Shown: positions 46,924 to 56,612 of the stretch, in pieces
Position numbering within the stretch: position 1 is the first letter of the stretch
How the letters are laid out: every line of letters begins with the position of its first letter
Assembly (NCBI RefSeq): GCF_023168165.1
Contig: NZ_BQYJ01000013.1
Location: forward strand, 1 to 64,000
Direction of reading: 5' to 3'
DNA length: 64,000 bases
DNA from: Niallia sp. NCCP-28
GTDB lineage: Bacteria; Bacillota; Bacilli; Bacillales; Cytobacillaceae
Notes under the pieces: generated by a model
Seen by the model: only the letters and a program-made list of their open reading frames with translations
Told to the model about the DNA's origin: nothing
Databases searched by the model: none
Position numbers and translations under genes: made by a program

Positions 46924-48183
46924 GTGAAAACACTAATAATAAGCTCAATGTATCCATATCCTAAAGATAATGGGAAAAGTATAATTATTTCAAGTATTTT
47001 AGAATATTTAATCTCCCAAAATGGAAAAGAAAAAGTTAACTATGTCTTTATTAATAAGGACACAGATTTAAATAAATTAGAAAATACTAATGGAATGAAA
47101 ATATTCGCATTTCAAAATCCGAAATTAATGATTCAATTAATAAATCTTATTAAATATACAGTTATTAAAAGAACTAAAAGCATACAGGAATCTGTTCTTT
47201 ATTCTGTTGATTTGAAAAGAAAAATTAGTCAGATAATAAATGATGGTAAATATGACTTAATTATTTATGACACAATTAGAATGGCGCAATACTTTGAAAA
47301 TGATAACAATTTAACTTCTAAAGAAATTGTTTATATGGATGATTTATTTTCTGAACGTTATTCAAAAATGCTTGAGGTCATGAAAAATAACAAGAATATT
47401 GAATTAAATCCTTTGGGAAACTTCTCTAAATTTTTACCTAAATTTTCACAATCCATAATAAGTTTTAAGTTTATTAATTACCTTCTATTATCATATGAAA
47501 AAAAACTCATAAAAAAAAGAGAAAATGAGATTGTGAACAAATTTGATTTAAATCTATTAATTAGTAAAAAAGAAGTTAATATTCTAACGAAGAGAACGAA
47601 TTCTAAAAATATTAAATCGATTAATCCTGTCTTAAAAGACCAATGTACTTACTCTAGAAACTCTTTTGATAATAAAAGATTTTTATTTCTAGGTTCTTTA
47701 AATATACCTCATAATGAAAGTTCAATAATAAATTTTATTGAAATTAATAGAAATTTTCTAGAGAATCATAAAGATATCCATATAGATATAGTCGGGAGAA
47801 ATGCAAGTGAGAAATTAGAAGAAATAGTAAAAAAATTTTCTAATATCACAATTCATGGATATGTTGAAGACTTAAATTATATGATGGAAACATCTACAGC
47901 TATGATAGTACCGCTAATTTTTGGTAGTGGTGTTAAATTGAAAACATTGGAGGCTTTTTCCAAGGGACTGCCAGTGATATCAACAGACTTTGGTATAGAA
48001 GGAATCAATGTTAAACATAATAATGAATGTATAGTAGAAAATGATATTAAAAATTTCCCACTCCGTATGATGGAAATTTCAGAAAAAAATACTAATCAAA
48101 GAATATCAAAGAGATGTTATGATTTTTTTGTGGAAAATTATTCAAAGGAAAGTGTTTATAATCAATATAAAAATTTATTTTAA
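46924..48183 (+). CDS. Glycosyltransferase, GT4-like
   Basis: A 419-residue GT-B protein. The donor domain includes FLFLGSLNIPHNESSIINF and the motif FGSGVKLKTLEAFSKGLPVI, a pattern shared with hexosyltransferases that use nucleotide sugars. GTG at 46924 follows AAGGTGAT, 13 bases after the previous gene. The N-terminal half is divergent, as usual for acceptor domains. Confidence 0.85.
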   Translation: MKTLIISSMYPYPKDNGKSIIISSILEYLISQNGKEKVNYVFINKDTDLNKLENTNGMKIFAFQNPKLMIQLINLIKYTVIKRTKSIQESVLYSVDLKRKISQIINDGKYDLIIYDTIRMAQYFENDNNLTSKEIVYMDDLFSERYSKMLEVMKNNKNIELNPLGNFSKFLPKFSQSIISFKFINYLLLSYEKKLIKKRENEIVNKFDLNLLISKKEVNILTKRTNSKNIKSINPVLKDQCTYSRNSFDNKRFLFLGSLNIPHNESSIINFIEINRNFLENHKDIHIDIVGRNASEKLEEIVKKFSNITIHGYVEDLNYMMETSTAMIVPLIFGSGVKLKTLEAFSKGLPVISTDFGIEGINVKHNNECIVENDIKNFPLRMMEISEKNTNQRISKRCYDFFVENYSKESVYNQYKNLF

Positions 48184-48289
48184 TCAGTTAAAATAAATTT
48201 TTATTTCCAGTAGATAATTTATTATATATTGTGATCTCTTGTTTAAGTGCTTTTTAATTAAAAAATTAGTTTAGAAAGGTGGTAAATAA

Positions 48290-49666
48290 ATGAAATTAGT
48301 TTTATTATCAGGTGGATCGGGAAAGCGTTTATGGCCACTATCAAATGATGCTCGTTCAAAACAATTTTTAAAAGTTCTGGAGGATGAAAATCAGAATCTT
48401 TGTTCTATGATCCAACGTGTATATGGACAATTAAAAAAAGTAAACTTAGATCAGTCAACGGTTATAGCAACAAGTAAAAGTCAAGTTGAAATTTTGCACA
48501 ACCAACTGGATACAGAAGTTCCTATCATTGTAGAACCTTCAAGAAGAGATACGTTTCCTGCGATTGCTCTTGCAGCTGTCTATCTTTATTCTGAACAAAA
48601 AACAGATTTAGATGAAGTAGTTGGGGTATTACCTGTTGATCCCTTTGTAGAAGATAAATTTTTTAAAGAAATTAATGCTTTAGAAGAAATATTAAGAGAA
48701 ACAAATGCTGACCTTGCTTTAATGGGAGTTAAACCTACGTATCCTTCTTCTAAATATGGTTATATTGTTCCGAAAGAAAAACAAAATTCAACTAATTATA
48801 TAAGAGTAGGCAACTTCACAGAAAAACCAACTGAAAAAGAAGCTGAATTCCTTATAGAACAATCAGCACTTTGGAATTGTGGTGTATTTGCCTTTAGATT
48901 AGGATTTGTTATTTCAAAATTAAAAGAATTAGGATTTTCTATTGACTATAAAACTTTAAAGAATCAATTTGAAGAACTTCCAAAAATTAGCTTTGATTAT
49001 GAGGTAGTTGAAAAAGCAGAGCATATTGTAGCATTACCATATGAGGGATATTGGAAAGATTTGGGGACTTGGAATACGCTTACAGAAGAAATGGGAACTA
49101 AACAAATTGGCAAGGGTATTGTGAGTCGGGATAGTGAAAATGTTCACATGATTAATGAACTTGATATTCCTATTACAGTTCTTGGTGCTTCTAATCTTGT
49201 GGTTGTAGCAAGTCCTGATGGCATATTGGTAACAGATAAAGATGCAAGCCCAAGAATTAAAGATTTAGTAGGAGATATTAATAATAGACCAATGTATGAA
49301 GAACGTCTTTGGGGATCGTATAAAGTAATAGATTATACAAAATTTGAGGAAGGAATAGAGATACTTACAAAAAGAATATGTATTCAGAAAGGAAAAAATT
49401 TAAGTTATCAGCAACATTACCAGCGCAGTGAAGTTTGGACTATTATTAAAGGCTCTGGGGAGTTTGTATTAAATGATCAACTCTACCAAGTAAATGTAGG
49501 TGATGTTTTACAGGTCCCAATTGCTGCAAAACACGCAATACGGGCTATAACTGATCTCGAAATTATTGAGATACAAAGGGGATCTCAATTAATTGAAGAG
49601 GACATTATAAGGTTAGAAACAGAATGGGAAAAAATTATAGACTTTTGTAAGGTATCTGAAATCTAA
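48290..49666 (+). CDS. manC: Mannose-1-phosphate guanylyltransferase, bifunctional type
   Basis: A 458-residue type II GDP-mannose pyrophosphorylase. The nucleotidyltransferase domain (~1-330) has LLSGGSGKRLWPLSNDARSK, GVLPVDPFV and the sugar-binding VGNFTEKPTEKEA. The C-terminal cupin (~345-450) has QQHYQRSEVWTIIKGSGEF and is the phosphomannose isomerase-like part. It supplies GDP-mannose for the polymer. The phosphomannomutase that must feed it is not in the window. Confidence 0.93.
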   Translation: MKLVLLSGGSGKRLWPLSNDARSKQFLKVLEDENQNLCSMIQRVYGQLKKVNLDQSTVIATSKSQVEILHNQLDTEVPIIVEPSRRDTFPAIALAAVYLYSEQKTDLDEVVGVLPVDPFVEDKFFKEINALEEILRETNADLALMGVKPTYPSSKYGYIVPKEKQNSTNYIRVGNFTEKPTEKEAEFLIEQSALWNCGVFAFRLGFVISKLKELGFSIDYKTLKNQFEELPKISFDYEVVEKAEHIVALPYEGYWKDLGTWNTLTEEMGTKQIGKGIVSRDSENVHMINELDIPITVLGASNLVVVASPDGILVTDKDASPRIKDLVGDINNRPMYEERLWGSYKVIDYTKFEEGIEILTKRICIQKGKNLSYQQHYQRSEVWTIIKGSGEFVLNDQLYQVNVGDVLQVPIAAKHAIRAITDLEIIEIQRGSQLIEEDIIRLETEWEKIIDFCKVSEI

Positions 49667-49779
49667 GCTTTTTATGGATAATATAAAAGTTTTTTAAAAA
49701 ATTATCTATAATGTTAAGTTTTATATTAACTTTATCTGATTTTTGATATGTATTACTTATTTTACTTTTAGTTAAGAGA

Positions 49780-49827
49780 AGGGAGCATCCTCGATATATC
49801 GATTTATATCAAAGGAATGCTCCTTTT
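49780..49827 (+). terminator. Hairpin after manC
   Basis: GGAGCAT (49782-49788) and ATGCTCC (49817-49823) followed by TTTT, with a long, itself palindromic AT loop (GATATATC). It probably separates manC from the next glycosyltransferase gene. Confidence 0.6.
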
Positions 49828-49916
49828 CACTTAGTAGTATGTAATTAAACTAGTGAAGAATTAAAATAAGTATTGACTATTTAAATTCTATTATTATAGT
49901 TTCGAAGGGATTGTTT

Positions 49917-51131
49917 ATGAATATTTTATTGATAAATACATTTTACTATCCAACTATTATTGGTGGGGCAGAAATAAGTGTCCAAAAATTAGCTGAAGGA
50001 TTAGTAAAAAATGGACATAATGTAAGTGTGGTTTGTACCGATAAGGAAGATAAGTATGAAATACTAAATGGGGTACAAGTTTTTCGAATAAAAATAAAAA
50101 ATATGTACGATCCAATCGAGTCGCAAAAGCAAGGTATTATAAGAAAAAGTATTTATAGAATTATTGATTTATATAATATATTTAATTATAAAAGATTGAG
50201 GGAGATTTTTATTAAAGTTAAGCCGGATGTAGTACATACTAATAATACTTATGGAATTAGTCCTGTAATATGGTCTGTTTCAAAAAAGTTAAATGTACCT
50301 ATCGTTCATACTTTAAGAGACTACTATTTAATGTATCCTTATGGTAATCTAACTAATTCCGAATCAGGCAAATCATTGTTAAATATCTATGAAAAGCTTC
50401 ATAAAAGTTTTCATAGATTTATTTCTAGTAAAGTTAACTATGTTACTGCTCCTTCAAAATTTACCTTGGATAAGTTTATAGAAAAAGATTTTTTTTATAA
50501 ATCTCAAAAAAAAGTAATATTTAATGCTATTGATTTCAATAAAAATACCATTGATCAATGGTATGCAAATAAAATATCTAAAACTAATAATAAAGTAACT
50601 AAATTTGTTTATTTAGGTACATTGGGAGAACATAAGGGCGTCCATATACTGCTAAATGCGTTTCATGAGATTGAAGATAATCATATTGAATTGCATATAG
50701 CTGGAAAAGGGACCTTGCAAAATATGGTCGAAGAATTCGAACAAAAAGATTCTAGGATAAAATACCATGGTTTTCTGCAAGGGGAAAACTTGGAAAAATT
50801 ATTATTGCAATGTGATGTTCTATTAGCTCCTTCTGTTTGGTATGAACCATTTGGTAGGGTAGTAATTGATGGTTATAAACATGCTCTTATGGTAATAGGA
50901 AGTTCTTCTGGAGGATTAGCAGAAATTATAAAGGATGGAAAGACGGGATTGTTAATAGAACCTAATAGTTCTGAGAGCTTAAAATTAGGCATTAATAAGT
51001 TGAAAAAGAGTGAAAATAAGGAACAGTTATTGATAAATTGCAGGGAAGAGCTTAATACTTTTAGTATTGAAAAACAAATTAAAGATTTTGAAACTATTTA
51101 TTATAGTTTAATTAGTAAGTATAAATTATAA
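49917..51131 (+). CDS. Glycosyltransferase, GT4 family
   Basis: A 404-residue GT4 enzyme. The N-terminal acceptor-side motif is YYPTIIGGAEISVQKLAEGL. The donor domain has FVYLGTLGEHKGVHILLNAF and SVWYEPFGRVVIDGYKHALM. ATG at 49917 with AAGGGA at 49905-49910 is preferred over TTG at 49911. Confidence 0.92.
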   Translation: MNILLINTFYYPTIIGGAEISVQKLAEGLVKNGHNVSVVCTDKEDKYEILNGVQVFRIKIKNMYDPIESQKQGIIRKSIYRIIDLYNIFNYKRLREIFIKVKPDVVHTNNTYGISPVIWSVSKKLNVPIVHTLRDYYLMYPYGNLTNSESGKSLLNIYEKLHKSFHRFISSKVNYVTAPSKFTLDKFIEKDFFYKSQKKVIFNAIDFNKNTIDQWYANKISKTNNKVTKFVYLGTLGEHKGVHILLNAFHEIEDNHIELHIAGKGTLQNMVEEFEQKDSRIKYHGFLQGENLEKLLLQCDVLLAPSVWYEPFGRVVIDGYKHALMVIGSSSGGLAEIIKDGKTGLLIEPNSSESLKLGINKLKKSENKEQLLINCREELNTFSIEKQIKDFETIYYSLISKYKL

Positions 51132-51307
51132 AGTTTTTATATTCATATTCAACAAAAAGATAAAATTATTAAATATTCTTGGTAGTTTCAAAATTTTAAT
51201 TTACGATAAAGAGATATTAAAGTCTAGTAAATTGGATTCTTTGTAAACATAAAAAATTTCCGCATGACTTTATTAATTAGATACTATGGTAAAGGGAAGA
51301 AAATAAA

Positions 51308-52435
51308 ATGGATATATGTATAGTTAACCCTGGTTTTAATTTAGGTGGAGTTGAAAGAGTAGCAATTGAATTAGCTAATTCATTAAAAAAAGATAATAAT
51401 AAAGTAACATTGATTGACTTCTTTGGAGAAAATTATTTTTACTATGATATAGAACCTGAAATTAATACGCCTAAAATAATAAGACGAAGAAATATTCTAC
51501 GCAAAATAGTAAAAAAATCACTTTATTTTAAATATAAGTTTGATAATAAATCATTAAATACAAAAAGGTTATATAAGGAACAGATAGAAGATCTAATTCA
51601 ATATTTAAAAAAAAATCAACATGACGTTCTTATTTTATGTCAAGGAATGTTAACAGCATTAATCCCAGTAATAAAAGAAGAGTTGCCTAATATAAAAATC
51701 GTTGCTTGGCAACATAATGACTTTGATGTTTATACAAAACAGTATTTTAAAGAAATATTAAATGATTATGTAAATGGACTTAAATTAGCAGATTTAGTTG
51801 TCTGTTTAACAGCTGCTGATATAGATAAATTTAAGCAATTAAATTCTAATACTTGTAATATATACAATCCACTAACTATTTCAGATACTAAAGTGAGTAA
51901 ATTAGAAAATAAAAATATAGTTTTTGTAGGAAGATTAAGAATTAAACAAAAGGGTTTGGACTATCTAATTGAAATTGCAAAAAAATTAGAAGATGATTGG
52001 GTAATAACCGTAGCTGGAGATGGGGAAGACAGAAAACAATTTCTTAATAAGATTCGAACAAATAACTTACAGGATAAAATAAAATTAAAAGGCCCATTAA
52101 AAAGTAAGGAATTATTAGAATTATATTACTCAGGCTCTATCTTTATTTCTACATCAAGATGGGAAGGGTTTGGACTTGTGATAACTGAAGCTATGGCCTG
52201 TGGATTGCCAATAATAAGTTTTAATAATCTAGGACCAAATGAGATATTAAAGAATGGAGAATATGGGATTCTTATCGATAATTATAACATTGATATCTTT
52301 ATTTCTAACCTGAAAGAATTAATAAAAAATAAAAGTGAAAGGGAACTTTTGCAAAAAAAGAGTTTAGAAAGAGCAGAGGCTTTTAATATAAAGGTCATTT
52401 TAGAAGAATGGAATTCTAAACTTAAAGCACTCTAG
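51308..52435 (+). CDS. Glycosyltransferase, GT4 family
   Basis: A 375-residue GT4 enzyme. MDICIVNPGFNLGGVERVAI is the N-terminal loop, VFVGRLRIKQKGLDYLIEIA and RWEGFGLVITEAMACGLPII the donor-domain signatures with the E-x7-E glutamates. It ends 20 bases before the flippase gene and is probably in the same operon. Confidence 0.92.
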   Translation: MDICIVNPGFNLGGVERVAIELANSLKKDNNKVTLIDFFGENYFYYDIEPEINTPKIIRRRNILRKIVKKSLYFKYKFDNKSLNTKRLYKEQIEDLIQYLKKNQHDVLILCQGMLTALIPVIKEELPNIKIVAWQHNDFDVYTKQYFKEILNDYVNGLKLADLVVCLTAADIDKFKQLNSNTCNIYNPLTISDTKVSKLENKNIVFVGRLRIKQKGLDYLIEIAKKLEDDWVITVAGDGEDRKQFLNKIRTNNLQDKIKLKGPLKSKELLELYYSGSIFISTSRWEGFGLVITEAMACGLPIISFNNLGPNEILKNGEYGILIDNYNIDIFISNLKELIKNKSERELLQKKSLERAEAFNIKVILEEWNSKLKAL

Positions 52436-52455
52436 TTTTAGAGGAGAGTAAAAAT

Positions 52456-53877
52456 ATGAGTTTATTTATAAAAAAGTTAATAGGTTTTTCTGTTGGTCCT
52501 GTCACAGGTGCTTTTATAGCATTTATTACCATTCCATTAACTACTTATTTTATAGATCCTAGTGAGTATGGTAAAGCTAGTATGTTTGCATTATTTCAAA
52601 TGATTTTTGGGACATTTTTATATTTAGGTATTGACCAATCCTATACGAGAGAATATCATTCGGAACAAAATAAATTAAATTTATTGCAGAATGCGATGTT
52701 AATACCATTATCTTTATCTGTTATGTTATTTTTATTAATTCTAATCATACCAGAAAAAGTATCAGTTATTCTCTTTGAGAGTCCTAGCTACGTTGTTCCT
52801 TCTATTTTATTTGGAGTAATGATAGTTGCTATGGTAATAGAAAGATTTATATTATTATCTATCAGAATGGAAGAAAAAGCTTTAGAGTATTCTATAATTA
52901 ATATTTTTGTTAAATTATCAATATTAATTTTCACTCTACTTTTTGTATTGTTTATCCGAAGAGATTTTTTAGCTGTAGTTTATGCTACTGTACTGGGACA
53001 AATTATTGGAGATTTATACCTAATCTTTAGATACAAAAAGCTCTTTGCAATAAACAAATTCTCATTAGATACACAACTTTTAAAAAAAATGATATTTTTT
53101 GGTTTTCCTATAGTAATTGCTACATCTTTATCTAGTATTTTAAATTCTTTTGATAGAATATCATTGAGAACATGGAGTACTTTTTATGAGATAGGAATAT
53201 TTGCCGCTACTTTAAAAATTGCTGCAACTTTTAATATTGTTCAAACAAGTTTTACAAGTTTTTGGGTACCTACTGCCTATCGATGGTATGAAGAAAAAAA
53301 GGAAATAAGGTATTTTAAGATAGTGAGTGATTCAATTTTATTATTAATGTCAATTTTATTTTTTGGAATATTATTTTTCAAATCCATAATAATTAATATA
53401 TTATCACCCGATTACGGAGACGCTAAATATATTTTAGCATTTTTATGTTTACAACCTATAATTTATACTGTTAGTGAAACAACGTGTTTAGGAATTACCT
53501 TTTCGAGAAAGAGTTATTTAAGTATTTGGGTAGGAATTGTTGCAATCATACCTAATGTTATTATTAATATCCTGTTAGTGTCTAAATTCGGAGCATTAGG
53601 AGCAGGTATAGCTACATCTGTATCGTATGTTTTCTTTTTTATTACTCGAACATATTTTTCGAATAAAAACGGAATGAAATTTCCTGTCATTAAGCATTAT
53701 GCTGTAATTTTATTATTAGTAACAGGTGCATTTCTAAATATACTAAATACTGATAAAATAATAGCCTTAAATATTATACTACTTATATTAACTTTAGGAG
53801 TACAGTTTTCTACAATTAGGCAGATAGTGTATTTACTTAATAAAAACAATAAAAAATTTATTCTTAACTTGAAATAA
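52456..53877 (+). CDS. Polysaccharide flippase (Wzx, MATE-like/PST family)
   Basis: A 473-residue protein with 12-14 membrane segments. PVTGAFIAFITIPLTTYFID and DPSEYGKASMF at the start are typical of oligosaccharide flippases. It should turn the lipid-linked repeat unit to the outer face. AGGAGAG precedes the ATG. Its place among glycosyltransferases and a Wzy-like gene supports a Wzx/Wzy pathway. Confidence 0.9.
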   Translation: MSLFIKKLIGFSVGPVTGAFIAFITIPLTTYFIDPSEYGKASMFALFQMIFGTFLYLGIDQSYTREYHSEQNKLNLLQNAMLIPLSLSVMLFLLILIIPEKVSVILFESPSYVVPSILFGVMIVAMVIERFILLSIRMEEKALEYSIINIFVKLSILIFTLLFVLFIRRDFLAVVYATVLGQIIGDLYLIFRYKKLFAINKFSLDTQLLKKMIFFGFPIVIATSLSSILNSFDRISLRTWSTFYEIGIFAATLKIAATFNIVQTSFTSFWVPTAYRWYEEKKEIRYFKIVSDSILLLMSILFFGILFFKSIIINILSPDYGDAKYILAFLCLQPIIYTVSETTCLGITFSRKSYLSIWVGIVAIIPNVIINILLVSKFGALGAGIATSVSYVFFFITRTYFSNKNGMKFPVIKHYAVILLLVTGAFLNILNTDKIIALNIILLILTLGVQFSTIRQIVYLLNKNNKKFILNLK

Positions 53878-53909
53878 AAGTGAACTATAAAAGTACAGGG
53901 GGAGAACTA

Positions 53910-55085
53910 TTGAAAATAGCTTTTGTATGTAATGAAGTCAAACCAGTACCTTCGGTTGAAGGAGGGGCTGTGGAAACGTTAGTAGATTTATTAATTGCTA
54001 ATAATGAAAAGGATAAAAAAGTTCACATAGATGTTTACTCAAAATATAATGAAAAAGCAAAGCTTAAAAGTAAGAGTATAAGTAATACTAATTTTTATTT
54101 TGTAAAAAGTAATTCTAAGGTTGATAAAATTTATAATATTTTTAATATGTTTTTTAGAAAATTAAAAATAAAAAAATACTTTAGTTCTTACTTGTTTAAT
54201 TTAGTTGGAATTTTAAGCAAAAATGAATATGATTGGATAATTGTTGAAAATAGACCACTATATATTAAGGAGATAGTAAAAAATAGTAAACGAGCAAAGA
54301 TTGCCCTTCATCTACATAACGATACAGTTAGTAGAGAAAACTATTATTCTAAATATGTAATTCAAAAATATGATAAAATTTTATGTGTGAGTAACTATAT
54401 TTACAATAGGGTCGTAGAAGTTAATGAAAAAAATAAAGATAAGGCAGTTGTACTGGAAAATCGGATAGATGTAAATCAATTTCAAAAAAACGAAGATAAT
54501 ATATATTATTTGAGAAAAAAATATAATATTTCTTCAAATGAAACTATACTGCTTTATCACGGAAGAGTTATTGAGGAAAAAGGAGTTTTGGAGTTAGTTG
54601 CAGCTTTTAACAAGGCACTTACTGAGAATTCATTGTTACGTTTATGCATCTTAGGAAATGTAACACAGGATTCATATGGAGAAAAAATCAATAATATTAT
54701 TCAGCAATTACCAGTTGATAAAGTTATTATGATGGGATATGTTGAATATGAAGAGTTGCCTAAATATCTTCAAGGAGCAGATATTATTGTTCTTCCATCT
54801 TTATGGCATGAACCATTTGGTCTAACAATTGTTGAATCAATGGCAATGAGTAAGCCAGTAATTTCAACAGCAGTTGGGGCAATTCCTGAGATACTTTCAA
54901 ATAATTGTGGGATTTTAATAAAGAAAAATAATGAAATTATTGATAATCTTGCTTTAGAAATATTGGCGTTAGTAAAAAGTAGAGAAAAACAACAATTATT
55001 ATCTGAAAATGCTAGAAGAAAAGTTGTAGATTTATATAATGCTGAAAAGTATTTAGAGGATTTAATAAATAAATTGGATAAATAA
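53910..55085 (+). CDS. Glycosyltransferase, GT4 family
   Basis: A 391-residue GT4 enzyme. The start MKIAFVCNEVKPVPSVEGGA carries the acceptor loop; LLYHGRVIEEKGVLELVAAF and SLWHEPFGLTIVESMAMSKP are donor-domain motifs. TTG at 53910 with GGGGGAG at 53898-53904 is preferred over GTG at 53880. Confidence 0.92.
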   Translation: MKIAFVCNEVKPVPSVEGGAVETLVDLLIANNEKDKKVHIDVYSKYNEKAKLKSKSISNTNFYFVKSNSKVDKIYNIFNMFFRKLKIKKYFSSYLFNLVGILSKNEYDWIIVENRPLYIKEIVKNSKRAKIALHLHNDTVSRENYYSKYVIQKYDKILCVSNYIYNRVVEVNEKNKDKAVVLENRIDVNQFQKNEDNIYYLRKKYNISSNETILLYHGRVIEEKGVLELVAAFNKALTENSLLRLCILGNVTQDSYGEKINNIIQQLPVDKVIMMGYVEYEELPKYLQGADIIVLPSLWHEPFGLTIVESMAMSKPVISTAVGAIPEILSNNCGILIKKNNEIIDNLALEILALVKSREKQQLLSENARRKVVDLYNAEKYLEDLINKLDK

Positions 55086-55133
55086 AATACCCTAAAAATA
55101 AGGAAACCTAAAATTTCTAAGGAGTTGAATATT

Positions 55134-56471
55134 TTGCTAAATATTACAGTAGCAGGTACCGGCTATGTCGGTTTAGTGACAGGAGTTTGTCTAGCCGAAG
55201 TAGGTCATAAAGTTACCTGTGTTGATAATGTACAGGAAAAAATTGATCTTTTAAATAAGGGGATTTCTCCTATTTATGAACCGCAGTTAGATGAATTAAT
55301 AGTAAAAAATAAAAAAGAACATAAATTGTCTTTTACTACAGACTATGAAAGTGCATATGCTAATTCTGATGTCATATTTATTGGTGTTGGTACTCCAGAA
55401 AACGAAGACGGTTCGGCTAATTTGAATTTTGTTTATACAGTTGCACAGCAAATTGCGGGAAATATCAAACGTGATTGTTTGGTAGTAATTAAATCAACGG
55501 TTCCAATTGGTACAAATGATAAAGTAGAAGTGTTTATTAAAAATCATTTGAAACATAGTGTTAATGTTGAAGTAGCATCTAACCCAGAATTCCTTGCACA
55601 AGGAACGGCAGTTAGAGATACTCTAAATGCTTCTCGTATCGTTATTGGGGTTGAAAGTGAAAATGCTAAACAAGTGTTAACAGACATATATACTCCTTTT
55701 AGTCAGCCTATTCTTACGATGAATCGCCGCAGTGCGGAAATGGTGAAGTATGCTTCAAATGACTTTTTAGCATTGAAAATTTCTTTTGTAAACGATATTG
55801 CAAATCTTTGTGAAGCAGTTGGAGCGAATATAGAAGATGTAACCAATGGAATGAGCTATGATGCTCGTATAGGGAATAAGTTCTTAAACCCTGGAATTGG
55901 ATATGGTGGATCTTGTTTTCCTAAAGATACAAAAGCATTGCATTGGCTATCAGAAGAAGAGGGCTATGTCTTGCGTACAGTAAAAGCTGCTATTGAAGTA
56001 AATGAAAAACAAAAATTTAAGTTAATCAAAAAAGCAAGAAAAGACTTTAGTTCTTTCCAAGGTCTAAAAATAGCAGTGTTAGGTTTAACTTTTAAACCAG
56101 GAACTGATGATTTAAGAGAAGCACCATCTATTCCCAATGTTCGCTTATTGCTAAACCAAGGAGCTAAAGTTCATGCATATGATCCTGTAGGTGTAGAAAA
56201 CTTTAAAAAGATTTATCCAACTCAAGTGGTATATGAAAAAACGCCAGATAAAGCATTAGAAAATGCTGATTTATGTTTTATCTTTACCGAGTGGGAAGAA
56301 ATTAAAACAATAGATTTAAATATATTCAAAGATAAGATGAAAACCCCTTTTGTTTATGATGGACGCAACTGTTTTGCTTTAACAGAAGTAAAAGAGATAG
56401 GAATTAACTATCAATCGATTGGAAGACCAGAAATTAAACAAATAAAAAAAGATAAAATAAATATTAATTAA
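55134..56471 (+). CDS. UDP-glucose 6-dehydrogenase
   Basis: A 445-residue UDP-glucose/GDP-mannose dehydrogenase family enzyme. NAD binding is VAGTGYVGLVTGVCLAEVGH, the catalytic Cys is in NPGIGYGGSCFPKDTKAL, and LGLTFKPGTDDLREAPSI belongs to the C-terminal domain. It makes UDP-glucuronate for the polymer from UDP-glucose supplied by GtaB. TTG at 55134 fits AAGGAG at 55119-55124; the TTG at 55125 is too close. Homology to TuaD/Ugd favours UDP-glucose, though GDP-mannose from ManC is a possible alternative substrate. Confidence 0.92.
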   Translation: MLNITVAGTGYVGLVTGVCLAEVGHKVTCVDNVQEKIDLLNKGISPIYEPQLDELIVKNKKEHKLSFTTDYESAYANSDVIFIGVGTPENEDGSANLNFVYTVAQQIAGNIKRDCLVVIKSTVPIGTNDKVEVFIKNHLKHSVNVEVASNPEFLAQGTAVRDTLNASRIVIGVESENAKQVLTDIYTPFSQPILTMNRRSAEMVKYASNDFLALKISFVNDIANLCEAVGANIEDVTNGMSYDARIGNKFLNPGIGYGGSCFPKDTKALHWLSEEEGYVLRTVKAAIEVNEKQKFKLIKKARKDFSSFQGLKIAVLGLTFKPGTDDLREAPSIPNVRLLLNQGAKVHAYDPVGVENFKKIYPTQVVYEKTPDKALENADLCFIFTEWEEIKTIDLNIFKDKMKTPFVYDGRNCFALTEVKEIGINYQSIGRPEIKQIKKDKININ

Positions 56472-56485
56472 AATATATTTAATCC

Positions 56486-56527
56486 AGAAGAGAAGGGGTT
56501 AAAGTTCTTTCTCTTCTTTCAATTTTT
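56486..56527 (+). terminator. Possible terminator after the UDP-glucose dehydrogenase gene
   Basis: AGAAGAGAA (56486-56494) and TTCTCTTCT (56509-56517) with TTTTTT six bases later. Confidence 0.55.
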
Positions 56528-56612
56528 TAGTATGAATTAGAGTGGAATGTTGAAGTAATTAAATATAATGTATTTATTAATTTGAATACAAAAAAAATTT
56601 AGAGGTATTGTT